Numbered from the stretch's first letter, positions 1-10,681 are shown. The stretch: DNA of 40,717 bases from Haplosporangium gracile (GCA_015499985.1 JAAAUF010000162.1:8624-49340), one strand, 5' to 3'. Notes: generated from the letters alone by a model not told the origin. Made by a program: numbers and translations.

Positions 1-370
1 TTACGCGAACACTAAGAAGTAAACAGACAGTTGAGTATTTTTTAGTTACTTCTTCACTTGCTCCAAGGTCGACGCTTCTTCTACAGCAAGCAAATGAATC
101 GAACAGGACAGAAAGACACACATATGGACCAGGACAAGACAGATCTCCAGGTGGGTTGTCAACCACCGAGGTCTTCTTGCTCATTGATTTCCTTTTTTCT
201 TTTTTTATTTTTTATTTGATGGTCACAGACGAAATTTATTTGGGCGCAGCCCAATGGGTAAAATGTCCGCAACTGCAGCTAGAAAGAAGGTGCAGAGTGC
301 ATGCTCATATTTATTCATATATTTCATCATCATTGTCATCAACAGCAACATCAACATCAGTATCATCATC

Positions 371-402
<32 letters not shown>

Positions 403-664
403 CATCATCATGAACATGAACAAGCACCACTCACTCATTTCGTATCACAAAACAACTATAACACCATAACACCGTATACTCTTTCTCTTCAATTGATCAT
501 TGGATAGTATTGTATTTAAACTGTTCATTTTTAATACAAACACACTCAGCTATCAAGGAACGAACAAAACGATGAATGAGAAATAGAAATGGAAAAACAA
601 AGAAAAAAAAAAAGAATTGGGAATCAATTAAAGAAAGTTATCGTTCATCTTTGATGCTTCTAAG
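1..664. other. Intergenic, 3' side of the epsin gene
   Basis: I see no gene here. The stretch lies downstream of the minus-strand epsin-like gene, so its right part probably includes that gene's 3' UTR. It contains an ATC/CAT trinucleotide microsatellite (listed separately) and, near 600..615, a poly-A run. Open frames crossing the microsatellite encode only poly-His, poly-Ser, poly-Ile or poly-Met, which are repeat artefacts. A TATTTAAA motif occurs at 513..520 but is not followed by a CT block and a start codon, so I do not call it a promoter. Confidence 0.6.
308..411. repeat. (ATC)n / (CAT)n microsatellite
   Basis: An imperfect trinucleotide run, purest from about 359 to 411. It is broken by interspersed AAC/ACC units on the left and ends at a GAACATGAAC stretch. 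It creates long homopolymeric reading frames on both strands that should not be annotated as genes. Confidence 0.9.
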
Positions 665-3216
665 TTAGAACAACAAGTCGTTAAAGTTGGTGTTGTTGTT
701 GCTGTTCTTGTTGTTATTATTGGTCGACTGAGCATTGGTTGCCATGCTGCCAAAGTTGCCAAAGGCATTCGATCCTGCTGCTGCCGGTGTTGTCGACTTG
801 TTGGCCCACGAACCAGAGTTCCAAGAGTTGGCAGCAAGCGCATTCATCGATGGTGCCGCTTCCTTTGTCTTTGTCTTGCCTAGTCCATCCAACGAAATCA
901 ATCCGGACGCATTTGACCATATATCATTCGAGCTGCTACTGTTGCTGTTGTTGATATTGTTGTTCTATTTGAGTAAATTGAAAAAAGAATAAAAATGGCG
1001 TTGTTAAGCGACATACTTCATAAAACGAAAAGGAAGATGAACAGATGGTGAACACAAAAAATTATTATCAAAACAATTTGCTCGAAGTGATATCAATAAC
1101 GAGTGCAGAGGGGTGAAGGGAATGAACAATGAAAGATGATAAGCAAGATACTAAATGGTACCATAACAGCCAATACCAAGTTCCAAGCATGTAATAGTAA
1201 AAAAGAAAGCAATGAGAAAATTAAAAAGAGACGAAAAGGAAAAAAAAAAAAAAAAAAGAATTGAAAGGGCTTACCTGGACGGGGAAGGAAGAGGTGGTGG
1301 TGGGCTTGGCCTGGGCCATGGAGGCTGACATGGGTTGCATAGTGCTACCAAAGTTGCCCAAGCCGCTATTGCCGCCGCTGGCAGGGGTGCTGCCCAGCAG
1401 ATCAAACGCAGATCCGCCGCTTGAGCCACCGAATGCGCCAAACCCATTGTTGTTGTTGTTGTTGGTGGTGCTGTTGGTGCTGTTGGTGCGGACAGGAGGG
1501 AGGACAGACGCCATTGTGGGGTTGTAGGCTGGGAATGATGGGACCGAGGCCTGGCTCTTGGTCTCGACTGGTGGTGCACTCTGAAAGTCATCAAAGTCGT
1601 CTGTCGCCGACTGGAGTGAGCCCCAGCCATCATCCAAAGCTGCGGCGGGCTTGGCCGCATTTCCACCAAACGCATTCTGGCTCGAAGGCGCAGACGAAGT
1701 CGAGATGGGCTCATCAAAATCAAACAAGTTGACCTCCTTGACAGGCTCAATCTTGGCGACTGGCTTAGAAGTCTCTGTTTTGCGAGCAGTGCGACGAACA
1801 GGAGGGGAGTTCGAGGGCTCGCGATCGTCGTCGTCATAGCGGTTGGATCGGCTGCTGCTACGATCGTCGTAACGGCTGCTTCCCCTAGAACCTCCCGATC
1901 CAGTGCTGCCACCATATCCTCCACCTCCTCCGCCGCCTATGCAATTCAAAATGAGCCACAATAGCATTAGTCTCCCATGATGTGTTTCAGATCATTCGCG
2001 CGTGCATTCGACATAAAATGGAGCCTCCATGACTCACCCTCATAGTAGCTGTCGCTTCCGAAACCGCCATACTTGGAGCCAGTGCCAGCGAATCCACCAC
2101 CCTCAGAGCCAACAAACTTGTTGCGGTTGGCCTTGGCTTTTTTGCGCTCCTCCTTGATACGATCCACGCTGCTCAGCATTTCCGCAAACTCCTTGGCACG
2201 ATTGCGGACTATAATTAGTAGAAAATGTATGCAATTGAACAAAGTCCGCAGGGGGAGGAGAGCAAAGTCAATTAGAAAATTCTTTTGGTTTGCGTTTCCT
2301 TTCTGCGTGTGGTCCTTTTCATTAGACGATCGCATTGGGTTGCATTTCGTTTTCTTGTCCTTGATGTTGTGTATTGTCCTTTTCAAGAGACAATCGTCGC
2401 ATTGAAATAAAGTAGAAAGAGGTTGGACATACCATTGATACCCTCGTCCTTGCCGTTGTCGTCGACGTACTGGAAGCTGCGAAGAACTTTGATGGTCGAA
2501 ATATGTCCTCTTGCCTCGTCGACCACACGCTCTGAACCGTGTGTGACAAGGTACTCCAGAAGCACCAATGCCTATTCAATGCCAAATGCAATGAACCAGT
2601 TGGTTAATATCCACACCGCGCTAACAATTCGTTGCAATTGTTGTAATTGCTGCTGTGGGTACCTTGTAGATTTGACGCCATTCCCTAGGTTCCTTCTCTG
2701 CGAACCGCTTGAAGATGGCAGGCATGATCTCGTTGAAGTATTGACTAAAAGGTAGGGAGATGTTTCGTGTGAGTGCGCTCGTCTCATTACACGAAATGGT
2801 GACAAAAATAGAAAGGGCAACCAAGCAAAGCAAAGTGGCAATGTCGCGTTGTGTTGTGTGCGTGTGTGTGTGTGTGTGTCTGTGTCTGCTTGATGTTGGG
2901 TCATCCTGCGTTTACGTACAAGTTGTGGGTGGCCTGGGCGAGTTCCTGCTTGAGGGTTCCGGATGCGCCCCAAGGGTCGTTGCTGGTTGCCTCCCTGACC
3001 TTTTGCTCCATTTCTGTCAGGTTCATCACCTTCGCCGTCCTATATATGTTATACACGGGGTGGCCACCACCAATAGCAAAGCGGTTAGAACAGAATACAA
3101 CCAGGGCATGTTTTCTTAAATAAAGAGGGTAGCAAAATAGATACGTACACTTTGTCGATGGCACTGCGGATATCCCACATGGAATAGCCGGACACATTCT
3201 CGATAAAGTTATCCAT
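665..3216 (-). CDS. ENTH-domain epsin, Ent3/epsinR type
   Basis: This is a clathrin adaptor accessory protein. By family knowledge the ENTH domain binds phosphoinositides, and Ent3/CLINT1-type members act at the trans-Golgi network and endosomes with AP-1/GGA. Seven exons give 513 aa: 3149..3216, 2920..3039, 2663..2744, 2433..2571, 2038..2208, 1275..1936 and 665..964. The ENTH domain covers residues about 10-160 and carries hallmark strings such as VREATSNDPWGASGTL, EWRQIYKALVLLEYL, HGSERVVDEAR and GKDEGINVRNRAKE. A Gly-rich, Arg/Asp/Ser-rich linker follows, then NLFDFDE and DDFDDFQSA, which look like clathrin and gamma-ear (DFxDF) binding motifs. The tail is rich in Asn, Gly and Ser. The start ATG sits in CACCATGG. 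The last intron (310 nt) is the longest. I saw no ubiquitin-interacting motif, which favours epsinR/Ent3 over endocytic epsin. Confidence 0.9.
2855..2880. repeat. (GT)n dinucleotide tract in an epsin intron
   Basis: A GTGTGTGT run lying within intron 2 (2745..2919) of the epsin-like gene. It appears as CA repeats in the transcript sense. Confidence 0.8.
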
Positions 3217-4983
3217 GGTGTGCTTGAATGTTTATGGTTGTTGAATATGGCTATGAGGGGTATGGTATTGAGCTGTCGGTTAAGTGGTTGTGGTGAGTGT
3301 ATTGTGGAGGGGTGGGTTGATCAGGAAGATGACGAGCACCCTATTTGGGATATAAAAAAAAAGGGAGTTTTTGTAGGTGAGAAGAAGGATGGACGTTGGG
3401 GGAAGGGAGGAAAGGAGAAGGAAGAGAAGGGCGAGATGAAGAAACGGATGAAGAAGAGGAAGAGGAAGAGGACGAGGAAGAGGACGAGGACGAGGAAGGG
3501 AAAGAGAAAAAGAAGAGAAAGAGACGACTCAAGGAAGGAAGGAGAAAAAGAAACAGACGCGGACACGCACACTCTCAGAAAGAGGAGAATCATACCAGTC
3601 TGGACCAACCTGAGCCAGCCATCCACGGCCAACACACACTGTTGGAAAGAGGGGCCTTTTTGAGTGAGCAGGAGGGTGGTTCACCCCTTGTGCCGATTGG
3701 ATAATGGCCACTACTATCACGTGCTAGCAAAATATCGAATCGCACTTGCTTCTGTCTATCCGATCCTACAGACAAAATTTTTCTTTCTCTTTCTCTTGAT
3801 CTATAATCTTTGATCTCCCACCATTCCTTCCTTCTTCTGTCGATCATCCTCCAACCCTCCATCTCTCCTATGGTATGTCATCTTGTGAAAGAAAAGAAGA
3901 CAAAGAAGAAAAAAAAGCCCCATTGTTCACCAATAAGAAACGAAAAGACACCCCAATTGCTTATGATGTATCGATATTCCGCGTCTAAACTACACTGTTG
4001 ATTAAACCATCGTGCCTTCCTTGATCTGAAGCAACTCTACCATCCTGTCTCCTTTTTTATTTTTGTCAACAATTGGATTGAAACGAATGGACAATGTCTC
4101 ACCGATTTGTATAGTCCTCTTACTTTCATTTTTTCCTGTAGACTTGCAACCATGATAATCTTGGACGCGTCTCCAAGGTGTAAAAGGTAAAAAGAATACT
4201 CCTCTATTCCAACTATCCATATCCATCTCTCAATTTCCCTTGTACCGACAAATGAACGATGCTGCCGTGGATGATACGCGATTCTGCAATTCTCACTTCA
4301 ATGTTGAAGAAGGATGACAAAACAATCACATACACAATTTACTTCTGAGGCTCTTCTATATCCATATCTCACTCTGTGTCGACCTTTCGTTGACACAGGT
4401 GAATAACTGAAAGTAACAAAAAGACAATTCAAAAGAGAGATGAACAATGCGATTGACCCTTATCGTTTTCTCTCCTGTCTCTCTTCTCTTAGGTAATCCT
4501 TCGTACTCATAAGATTAGGAAAACAAGGTCTCAAAATGTCGATCCGAAATAAAAGCCAATGCAAACTCACAAAAAAAACTCAATTGCTCGATAATTACAT
4601 ATAATGCAAAGATTGCATATTGTATTTGTTGTCCTTGTTCTCTCGCTCAGGCTCACTGTTGGTGTTGTTGAGTAAGCACCAGTGGTACATGTATGTGTAG
4701 TATGAAATGAAGAAGAACAAAGTACATCGACTGATCGATAAAGGAACAGCCGAGTTCAACTGCGACAACAAAACATTCGAGGATCGACACAAAACGACTA
4801 GCAAAGTTAACAATTCAGGGCGATCTGGGATTAGAGACGAGCTACCGTTTACAAGTCAGTGGTTTAGAGTCCAAAATAATTTACATGTCGATAATGCAAC
4901 GAAAACGGCGACGAGAGATCACGAATGAGTAGACTTTATTAACCAACATAATCAGCGGCAAATAAACCAAAAAACCTGCAGAT
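3217..4983. other. Intergenic between epsin and ZNRD2-like genes
   Basis: There is no confident gene. The first 400 bases are the upstream region of the epsin-like gene, with a purine-rich plus strand (CT-rich in the gene's own sense) at about 3340..3590. Two non-repetitive open frames are notable but match nothing I recognise. One is on the minus strand at 4002..4226 and ends GDRMVELLQIKEGTMV. The other is on the plus strand at 4707..4928 (hydrophilic, starts MKKNKVHRLIDKG). Neither has a convincing upstream CT block, so they may be chance frames or remnants. Confidence 0.5.
3340..3590 (-). promoter_or_regulatory. CT-rich upstream tract of the epsin gene
   Basis: The plus strand is almost pure A/G with GAGGAAGAGGACGAGGA-like units, so the epsin gene sees a pyrimidine-rich tract beginning about 120 bases upstream of its ATG. 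The same arrangement occurs before most genes in this window. A core-promoter role is inferred. The poly-Glu/Lys and poly-Ser frames across it are artefacts. Confidence 0.4.
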
Positions 4984-7474
4984 TCAAAGAACTTGGCGAC
5001 AGGCCTTGAGGCACTCCATGGTGCCCCGGATATGGTTGGCCAACGCTTGACTTTCCTTGGGATTATCCGATACCTCGAATGCAGACCGATACATCTCCAG
5101 CTTGACTAAGAGGACGGAGATTGTCTTGTGTGTCGCATGAATAACTGCCTCTTCCTCCGGCGACAAGGGCGTTGGTGTTGGTAATGCTGGCGGTGCTGGT
5201 GAAATAGAAGAGTGTCCGACATGATGCTGCTGGTGAGAAGAATGTTGATGATGGGGTGCGCGGGACGATGACCGCTCCTTCTCCGATGGGCTGTATCCTG
5301 AGGAATTGGAACAGGTTGAAGTTGGACGCGATGTCGTCGAGTGATTGGAATGGATCGCAGGGACTGGGGGCACAGGGGGCAGGGACCTGGAACTGAATTC
5401 GTTAACACGTCCGATCAATTGGATATGACTGTTTGTTTCCTCATCCTCCGAGGCTAGTTTCTGTTAGAGAATTGCGGGGGAGGGGAACAAGAGAAAAAAA
5501 AACATTAATTTCGACTGCGTCTGTGTCATCTAAGAAAAGGACAAGCATGCAATCATTCGTACCTGAGTATGAATACTCTTTCCATCCCCTCTTTGCCACT
5601 GAGCACCGACATCATCATATTCTTAAACATCATCGCTAATCAATTCAATTGTCGTCAACTTACATCCAAGTCGCTGCTCAAATGCCGGCTGGCCTTCTGA
5701 GGCGGAGGTAGGACAATCGAACTCGAGACTCGTCCGTTTAGGTCGCGTGGGGTCCGGGACGACGTGGTTTTGTAAGGCGGCGAAGATGCACCCAAAGGAG
5801 GGCTTATCATCACAGACGCTCGTGGGCTGGTTACTGAAGAAGTGGGAGACGATGGATAAGCGATCGATGAGGCTGGACTTTGTCCCTGCCCTTGCCCGCG
5901 ACTCTGGCCCTGCCCTTGTCCTTGTCCTTGTCCTTGTCCTTGTCCTTGTCCTTGTCCTTGATTATGTCTCTGTACCTGTCCTTGTCCAGGCTCTCCGCTG
6001 GCAGCTGCACGAGGGTCCTTTCCGCAGACGACGCATACTTCCTTCTTTTCACGGCTCCTCATCAAAGGCACCTAGATGACAAACAAGAACATTGAGAAAA
6101 GAGTAATAAAAAAAACAAATGTTGAGTATGGTTGATGTTTGTTTTCTCATAATTTTGTTTTGTTTTTGTTTTTTGGAGTTGCCTATTATTGCATGTGAGT
6201 TCAAATAAAGAGTTGGTTTGCCGTTGCAACTGATGTTGTATATATCCCTCCCTGTCTGTTGTTGCTGTTGGCCAGAAGAAGAGAGTGAAAGAAGAAAGAA
6301 AAGCTCTCATTTCATGCGATCGCGCGCCGGGTGCACCAAGGTTAAGAATAATAAACGCTCGATAAAAAAGAAAATAGACCGAGGTGCAAAGAGAAAAAGG
6401 AAAAAGAGAGCAGTTGAGGCAATGCATGCAGTGTATATGCATGACTATGCCATTAACAAATGGGAAAGAAGCAGAAAGGCAAGAAAAGAAAAGTAAAAAA
6501 AAGTATGGCTCCTATTCCCTCTCTGCCTCCCTCATCCGTCATTCATCATCCAATTATCATTCAATTAAAAATAAAAATAAAATAAAAAATACGCTACAAA
6601 CATCCAATGGACATGGCGGATAATAAAGAAAAAACGTAAAAGATAAACAAAAGGATACATGTATGTACATTGCGAAAGGACTTACCCCATTGCAGGAAGG
6701 GTTGGGGCAGGTGTCCTGGAGCATGGTCCATCCTTGAAGCATGCGCTGACCCATCAATCGAGACACCCGTTCGCTTTGCTCTCGCTGCGTCTCGCGTATC
6801 TCCTGCTGCTCCATATGTCTGTTGTATGAGCCCTCGTCCGAATAGTACTGAGTGGTCCTGCGACTATCCAAGCCCTGGTCCATCTCCCTTTGTTGTTGCT
6901 CGTGAAAGTCTTGATATTGTTGTTGTTGCTTGGAAGGGTATGAATGCTCATGTCCCGACTCTTGGACCATGCCTGCGGGAAGAATAGTAGTGCGGGAATG
7001 AGGAGGCGGTCTCGAAGGAGGGGTCGGAGTCGGAGGTGTTGGAACAAAGGGTTGATTACCCTGTTGGATCATGACTGAGCTAGAGGTGGATCGCTTCCTG
7101 TCCTTGGGCCGGGGTGTTGGAGGAGGGGAAGTGGGCGGCAGAGCAATTGGTAATGACATCAGTCCAGATGCCATCGAAGACGAAGACGATGTCGACGATT
7201 TGGCAAAGGGAGGTGGGGTCTTTGGGGGCATTGGCAAGGGAGTGGAATTCCTGGGGGGAGGAAGTGACCGTGATGAGTAGTCTGCCTGGGTAGGCGAGGC
7301 CAGTGCTGAAGGTGAGGCAGATCCAGATGGAAGAGCAGGAGGAGGGGAGAGAGGACTGGGAGGGTAGGGGACTGAGGTTGCGATGGTACGGCTGGAGGAG
7401 AGGGATCGATAGCGGCGGATTCCCTCGAGGGCAGGATCGAGCACGGAGTGGCGATAGGAAGAATGGGATGCCAT
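4984..7474 (-). CDS. ZNRD2/SSSCA1 (autoantigen p27) zinc-ribbon protein
   Basis: Three exons (6686..7474, 5664..6071, 4984..5460) give 557 aa. The diagnostic part is the Auto_anti-p27 zinc-ribbon motif: VSRLMGQRMLQGWTML, then CPNPSC, VPLMRSR and CVVC. It places the presumed zinc ligands at Cys256, Cys261, Cys276 and Cys279. The exon 1/exon 2 junction falls between the two cysteine pairs. The N-terminal ~220 residues are Pro/Ser-rich with many PPxP stretches. After the ribbon comes a (Gly-Gln)n repeat, then a Ser-rich linker and a predicted helical C-terminus beginning near SPEEEAVIHATHKT. Human ZNRD2 is about 200 aa, so this version carries long low-complexity additions. The start chosen is AACCATGG at 7474; frame upstream of it lacks another ATG. 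The molecular function of the family is poorly defined. Confidence 0.85.
5914..5960. repeat. Hexanucleotide (CTTGTC)n repeat coding Gly-Gln
   Basis: About eight near-perfect CTTGTC units lie inside exon 2 of the ZNRD2-like gene. Read on the minus strand they encode alternating Gly-Gln. The reading frame is kept because the unit is a multiple of three, so copy-number change would alter linker length without a frameshift. Confidence 0.9.
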
Positions 7475-8106
7475 GGTTGTGGATGTCGCCACTGTCACTT
7501 AGAAAGGGGAGCGCTCCTGAATTAAATAAAATAGAGTTGAAAGATGGAAGAGGTGAGGGAGTGTGGTCTGGAAAGCGAAGCGATGAGGGGGGGTGTGAGA
7601 TGAGGAGAGGGGAGAGAGAGAGAGAGAGAAAGAGAAAAGAGAAGTGTGGATGAATGAGGAGGAATGAGAAGAAGAGGAAGAAGAAGAGGAATGAGAAGAA
7701 GAGGAAGAAGAGAAGGACAAAAGAGGGTGGCAAAGCAAGAAGAGGAGTAGGAGTGAGAGAGGAGAGGGAGAGGATGGTGGCAAACATATGAAGGGGGATT
7801 GAATGGATGAATGAAGGGATCATGCTAAATTAAAAAAAAAAGCGAAAAATGACCGTTGGAGTCGCAGGTTGCGTGTGCACCCACACACACACACACACCC
7901 ATGGAAAATTAAAATTATTTTTTTTATGAATAATAAGTCACCCCTGCCATGACATGAACGCGTTTCTCGGTGACCAAACGACATGCAGATGTATTTAAAC
8001 AGCTCCCTTGGCTTCTTTCTCTCACTCTCTATCTTTTCTTCCTAACGCCCCATTAATCACACACAAACACCTACTCACCAACAAGGCAACAATAGAAAAA
8101 AACACC
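7475..8106. other. Divergent promoter region, ZNRD2-like and HHE genes
   Basis: This region separates two divergently transcribed starts. The left part (about 7515..7765) is GA-rich on the plus strand, hence CT-rich for the ZNRD2-like gene. A short (CA)n tract lies at about 7882..7898. The right part holds a TATA box and a plus-strand CT block for the degraded HHE gene. Long open frames over the GA tract encode Ser/Phe/Leu runs and are not genes. Confidence 0.5.
7992..8045 (+). promoter_or_regulatory. TATA box and CT leader of the HHE pseudogene
   Basis: TATTTAAA at 7992..7999 is followed by a plus-strand pyrimidine block (about 8010..8045), an A/C-rich leader, and an ATG at 8107 in the context CACCATGA. 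The TATA-to-ATG distance is 108 bases, close to the 135 bases seen in the aldolase gene. This supports a genuine, formerly active plus-strand promoter. Confidence 0.5.
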
Positions 8107-8133
8107 ATGACCAACAATCTCTTCATGTATGTA

Positions 8134-9179
8134 CTGTAAAGCACCCTCTCAAAAGACTTGCCAGAAAAATTTTGAGTACTTTTTTTTTTTTCTTTTTTGT
8201 TCTCTCTCTTTCTTTCTCCCACCCTTTCCTCGTAACCCACCCCTCTATTGTCCCATGGCTCATTCCGCTGGCATGCGAGGCCAAACTGTGGAATAAACAA
8301 GGTCGACTCCAAGTTCCCTGCTATTGCTGCTGAACTTAACGTTAGCGAAAGGGCTGTCCGATCGATTTTTCAGCAATTCAAGAATCGAGAGATGTCGAGA
8401 TCAAGAAGTCGCCTGGTCGTCCACGCAAGCTTTCCGAACGAGATATCCATTCTGTGGTCGCCTATATCCGCAAGAACCGCCGTGCTAGCTTGGCTGACAT
8501 CACTAACTCTCTTCCGACCAAGGTCTCCCAGTCTACTGTTAGAAGACCCCTTCATCGCCTTCACATCTTTTCCTGCGCAACAGTTATCAAACCCCCAAAC
8601 ATAAGGCTGCGAGGTTGGCGTTCGAGAAAAAGTACAAAAATTGGACAGCAGAGGATTGGAAAAAGGTTGTGTGGACGGGTGAGTCGTCGTTTGAAGTGGG
8701 GAAAAATTGTCGTAAAGTCCGAGTTAGAGGCCAGGAGTCGAATCTGGTTGCAGTTCCTGTCGGTGAGCACAAAGCAGCCAACTTCATCAAGATTGTCTAT
8801 GAGAGAAAACTCCTAGGGTTTCTTGCAGAGACACCCAACGCTTTACTCATGAAGGACGGAGCACCTATTTACAGGGCCAAGATATCCAAGGAGTGGAGGG
8901 AGAAGAATGGAATCCAATCAATAAAGTGGCCAATCCAATCCCCCGATCTCAATCCCATAGAGAACGTGTGGTTCCTCATGAAGAGTGCAATCCACAAAGA
9001 TATCCGCCCCAGAACTGTCAAGGACATGCTGATCGTCCTCAATGAGGAATGGCAAGCAATATTCAGGGACAACCTCAAAAAACTCATCCATAGCATACCT
9101 GAGAGAATCAAGGCTGTTATTGCGAATAAAGGCGGCTTCATACAATGGTGATACCCATTTCTTTTTTGGGAGGGCACTG
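8134..9179 (+). mobile_element. Tc1/mariner element, degenerate, TA target duplication
   Basis: A 1,046 bp element flanked by TA at 8132..8133 and 9180..9181. Its ends are imperfect inverted repeats. The left end begins CTGTAAAGCACCCTCTCAAAAG. The right end read inward begins CAGTGCCCTCCCAAAAAAG, matching the left after a small gap. It carries one broken transposase gene on the plus strand. The element sits in what I interpret as intron 1 of the HHE pseudogene, immediately after the GT donor. Imperfect ends, several frameshifts and a lost catalytic residue indicate an old, immobile copy. Confidence 0.8.
8255..9151 (+). pseudogene. Tc1-like DD34E transposase, broken
   Basis: The reading is split across three frames with breaks near 8296, 8395 and 8600. 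Recognisable parts in order: an N-terminal helix-turn-helix (AAELNVSERAVRSIFQQF), a GRPR-type hinge (SPGRPRKLSERD), a second HTH (SLADITNSLPTKVSQSTVRR), and the catalytic region. The first catalytic motif, usually W(S/T)DES, reads VWTGESSFE, so the first Asp is replaced by Gly. The second Asp (MKDGAP) and the Glu (SPDLNPIENVW) are intact with 34 residues between them. The stretch between the first two motifs is about 30 residues shorter than usual and lacks the SVMVWG-type segment, suggesting an internal deletion. It cannot encode an active enzyme. It ends with TGA at 9149..9151. Confidence 0.85.
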
Positions 9180-10199
9180 TACAACACACGCAAACACGTT
9201 GTCTTGTCCGTGCACCCATGGCCCATCCATTAAAGTTCTTATGAAAAGAATAACATCCTGAAACCATACTTTGTGTTTTAAACTATCATGCAGGCTCAAC
9301 TAGCAGGATCGTGAGGATCTCGCCAAGCTCATCCGAGGCATTACCCAGGTCGGCTCCGACAACCGTGCCCGATGTGCCAATGACGCCACCAACCAAGGTG
9401 GCCTTCTCGTTAGATATGAGAGACTTTTGGACAAGGTCCTGACAAAAAAAGAAGGAGCTCGCCAATCTAACACGCCTACTTCTTTTTATTCCCACCGTAT
9501 TATAATATAGTCGCTTTGATAGTTCACGGCGAGAATGCGGTAATCTACCCTTCACTCCAGGAGAGCTCTCCGAGGGCGCGGCGATGGTCGAGGATAGCCT
9601 GAAGCATCTGCGATCGATTGTTGATGACTTTTGACCGTCTGGAGCGCATGAAGGTCAACGATCTGTCGTACCCCGGCTTCTTTGACCAGACCTTTGACTG
9701 CTTCTTCCAGCACTAGGATATCGAAGACGTAAGTCAGCCGTCAATAACATGATCTATTTGCGTCAGTTTTTATCAGATAGATCACTTCATATAAGCGTCT
9801 CATCACCCCCTCTTCCCACACCCACCTGGATCGTATTTCTCGCTTGCTTCCCCTTGACAACTATCATAACACGCGGTGCGTATGCTCCAGGACGTGATGA
9901 CCCCCATGGACTTGACCTCTTGGGACCTCGTTGGACCATTGCTCGGTCCTCTGCTCCCTCTCAGTAAGTGGCTCATCACCATCATCGATCACCGATCACT
10001 ATGACTGCCATAAGCTTAGGATGTTTTCACTCGCATGAAGTAGTAGCAAGGACAGAAGAAGGCGCAAGGTGCTAGTGCTGGTGATGCCAAGGCTGAAGGC
10101 TACAAGAAGGACTGTGGCTGCATCAGAGCATGCACCTGTTCTTCCAAGACCAAGTGTGCTGCTGCTACTCAGCCCGAGCATCAGCCTGCTGCGGTCTAA

Positions 10200-10681
10200 A
10201 TGCCCCAATTTTTGAGGGCATGTGGATTTGGTACACCTCTCCGTGTCTTCGCCCCCCTTGTGGTCCTACTTGGATCCTTGATGCACACACACACACACAC
10301 ACACCGCATATTCATTGGCATGGTTTCTCTTTCCCATTCTTACACCAAATAAAATTCATATCCTTGCATTCATGTACGTTGTCGCATTTGTGAGATTATG
10401 ATTTTCAAGGTGATGTTTATTCATTGGTGTGCCAAATCGCTACAAGCATTGATCAAATGACATCAGGCTGAACAATTGTTGCAAGAACCAAAGAAAAAAC
10501 AAGCTCGAGGAAGGGATGTTGGGGTAAAACAGAGTGAAAGTAGAATCGCAAAGAAAAAAAAACGGTAGCAAGAATATTTCGGATGCAAAGAAAGATAAAA
10601 AAAAAAAGAAAAGAATGAAAAGGTTGCGTAGCTTTCACGCTCAGCCAAAAGAGGATGACCGAGTGCCTACCAAGAAAAAAC
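10200..10681. other. Convergent 3' intergenic region
   Basis: This lies between the 3' ends of the plus-strand HHE pseudogene and the minus-strand SAP-like gene. It holds a short (CA)n tract at about 10283..10303 and several A-rich runs at 10549..10616. No gene is visible. Confidence 0.6.

Larger units (their letters stand above)
8107..10199 (+). pseudogene. Degraded hemerythrin-like (HHE) protein gene
   Basis: Remains of an intron-containing gene. Exon 1 (8107..8130) reads MTNNLFMY, then a GT donor. A Tc1 element occupies the intron. Exon 2 (9304..9397) follows an ACTAG acceptor in matching phase and reads DREDLAKLIRGITQ. Exon 3 (9511..9728) contains VALIVHGENAVIYP, the HxxEE..YP-like signature of hemerythrin HHE cation-binding domains, followed by LDRLERMK-like and FFDQTFDCFFQH segments. 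Exon 4 is 9891..9963. The last exon runs from about 10020 to a TAA at 10197..10199 and encodes a Lys/Gln-rich tail with a cysteine cluster (DCGCIRACTCSSKTKC). Defects: a frameshift near 9560, an extra T near 9632, TAG at 9714, and tandem TAG TAG at 10041..10046. The original protein probably bound a di-iron or other metal centre. The HHE assignment is from motif reading only. Confidence 0.6.

Noticed and set aside
156..507. Several open frames over the ATC repeat
   Set aside because: They consist of poly-His, poly-Ser, poly-Ile or poly-Met produced by the microsatellite.
3220..3704. Lys/Glu/Arg-rich and Ser-rich frames
   Set aside because: They simply translate the GA-rich upstream tract of the epsin gene on both strands.
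7080..7823. A 247-aa minus-strand frame overlapping the ZNRD2-like gene
   Set aside because: It is an alternative frame of exon 1 plus the pyrimidine-rich leader; the zinc-ribbon frame is clearly the real one.
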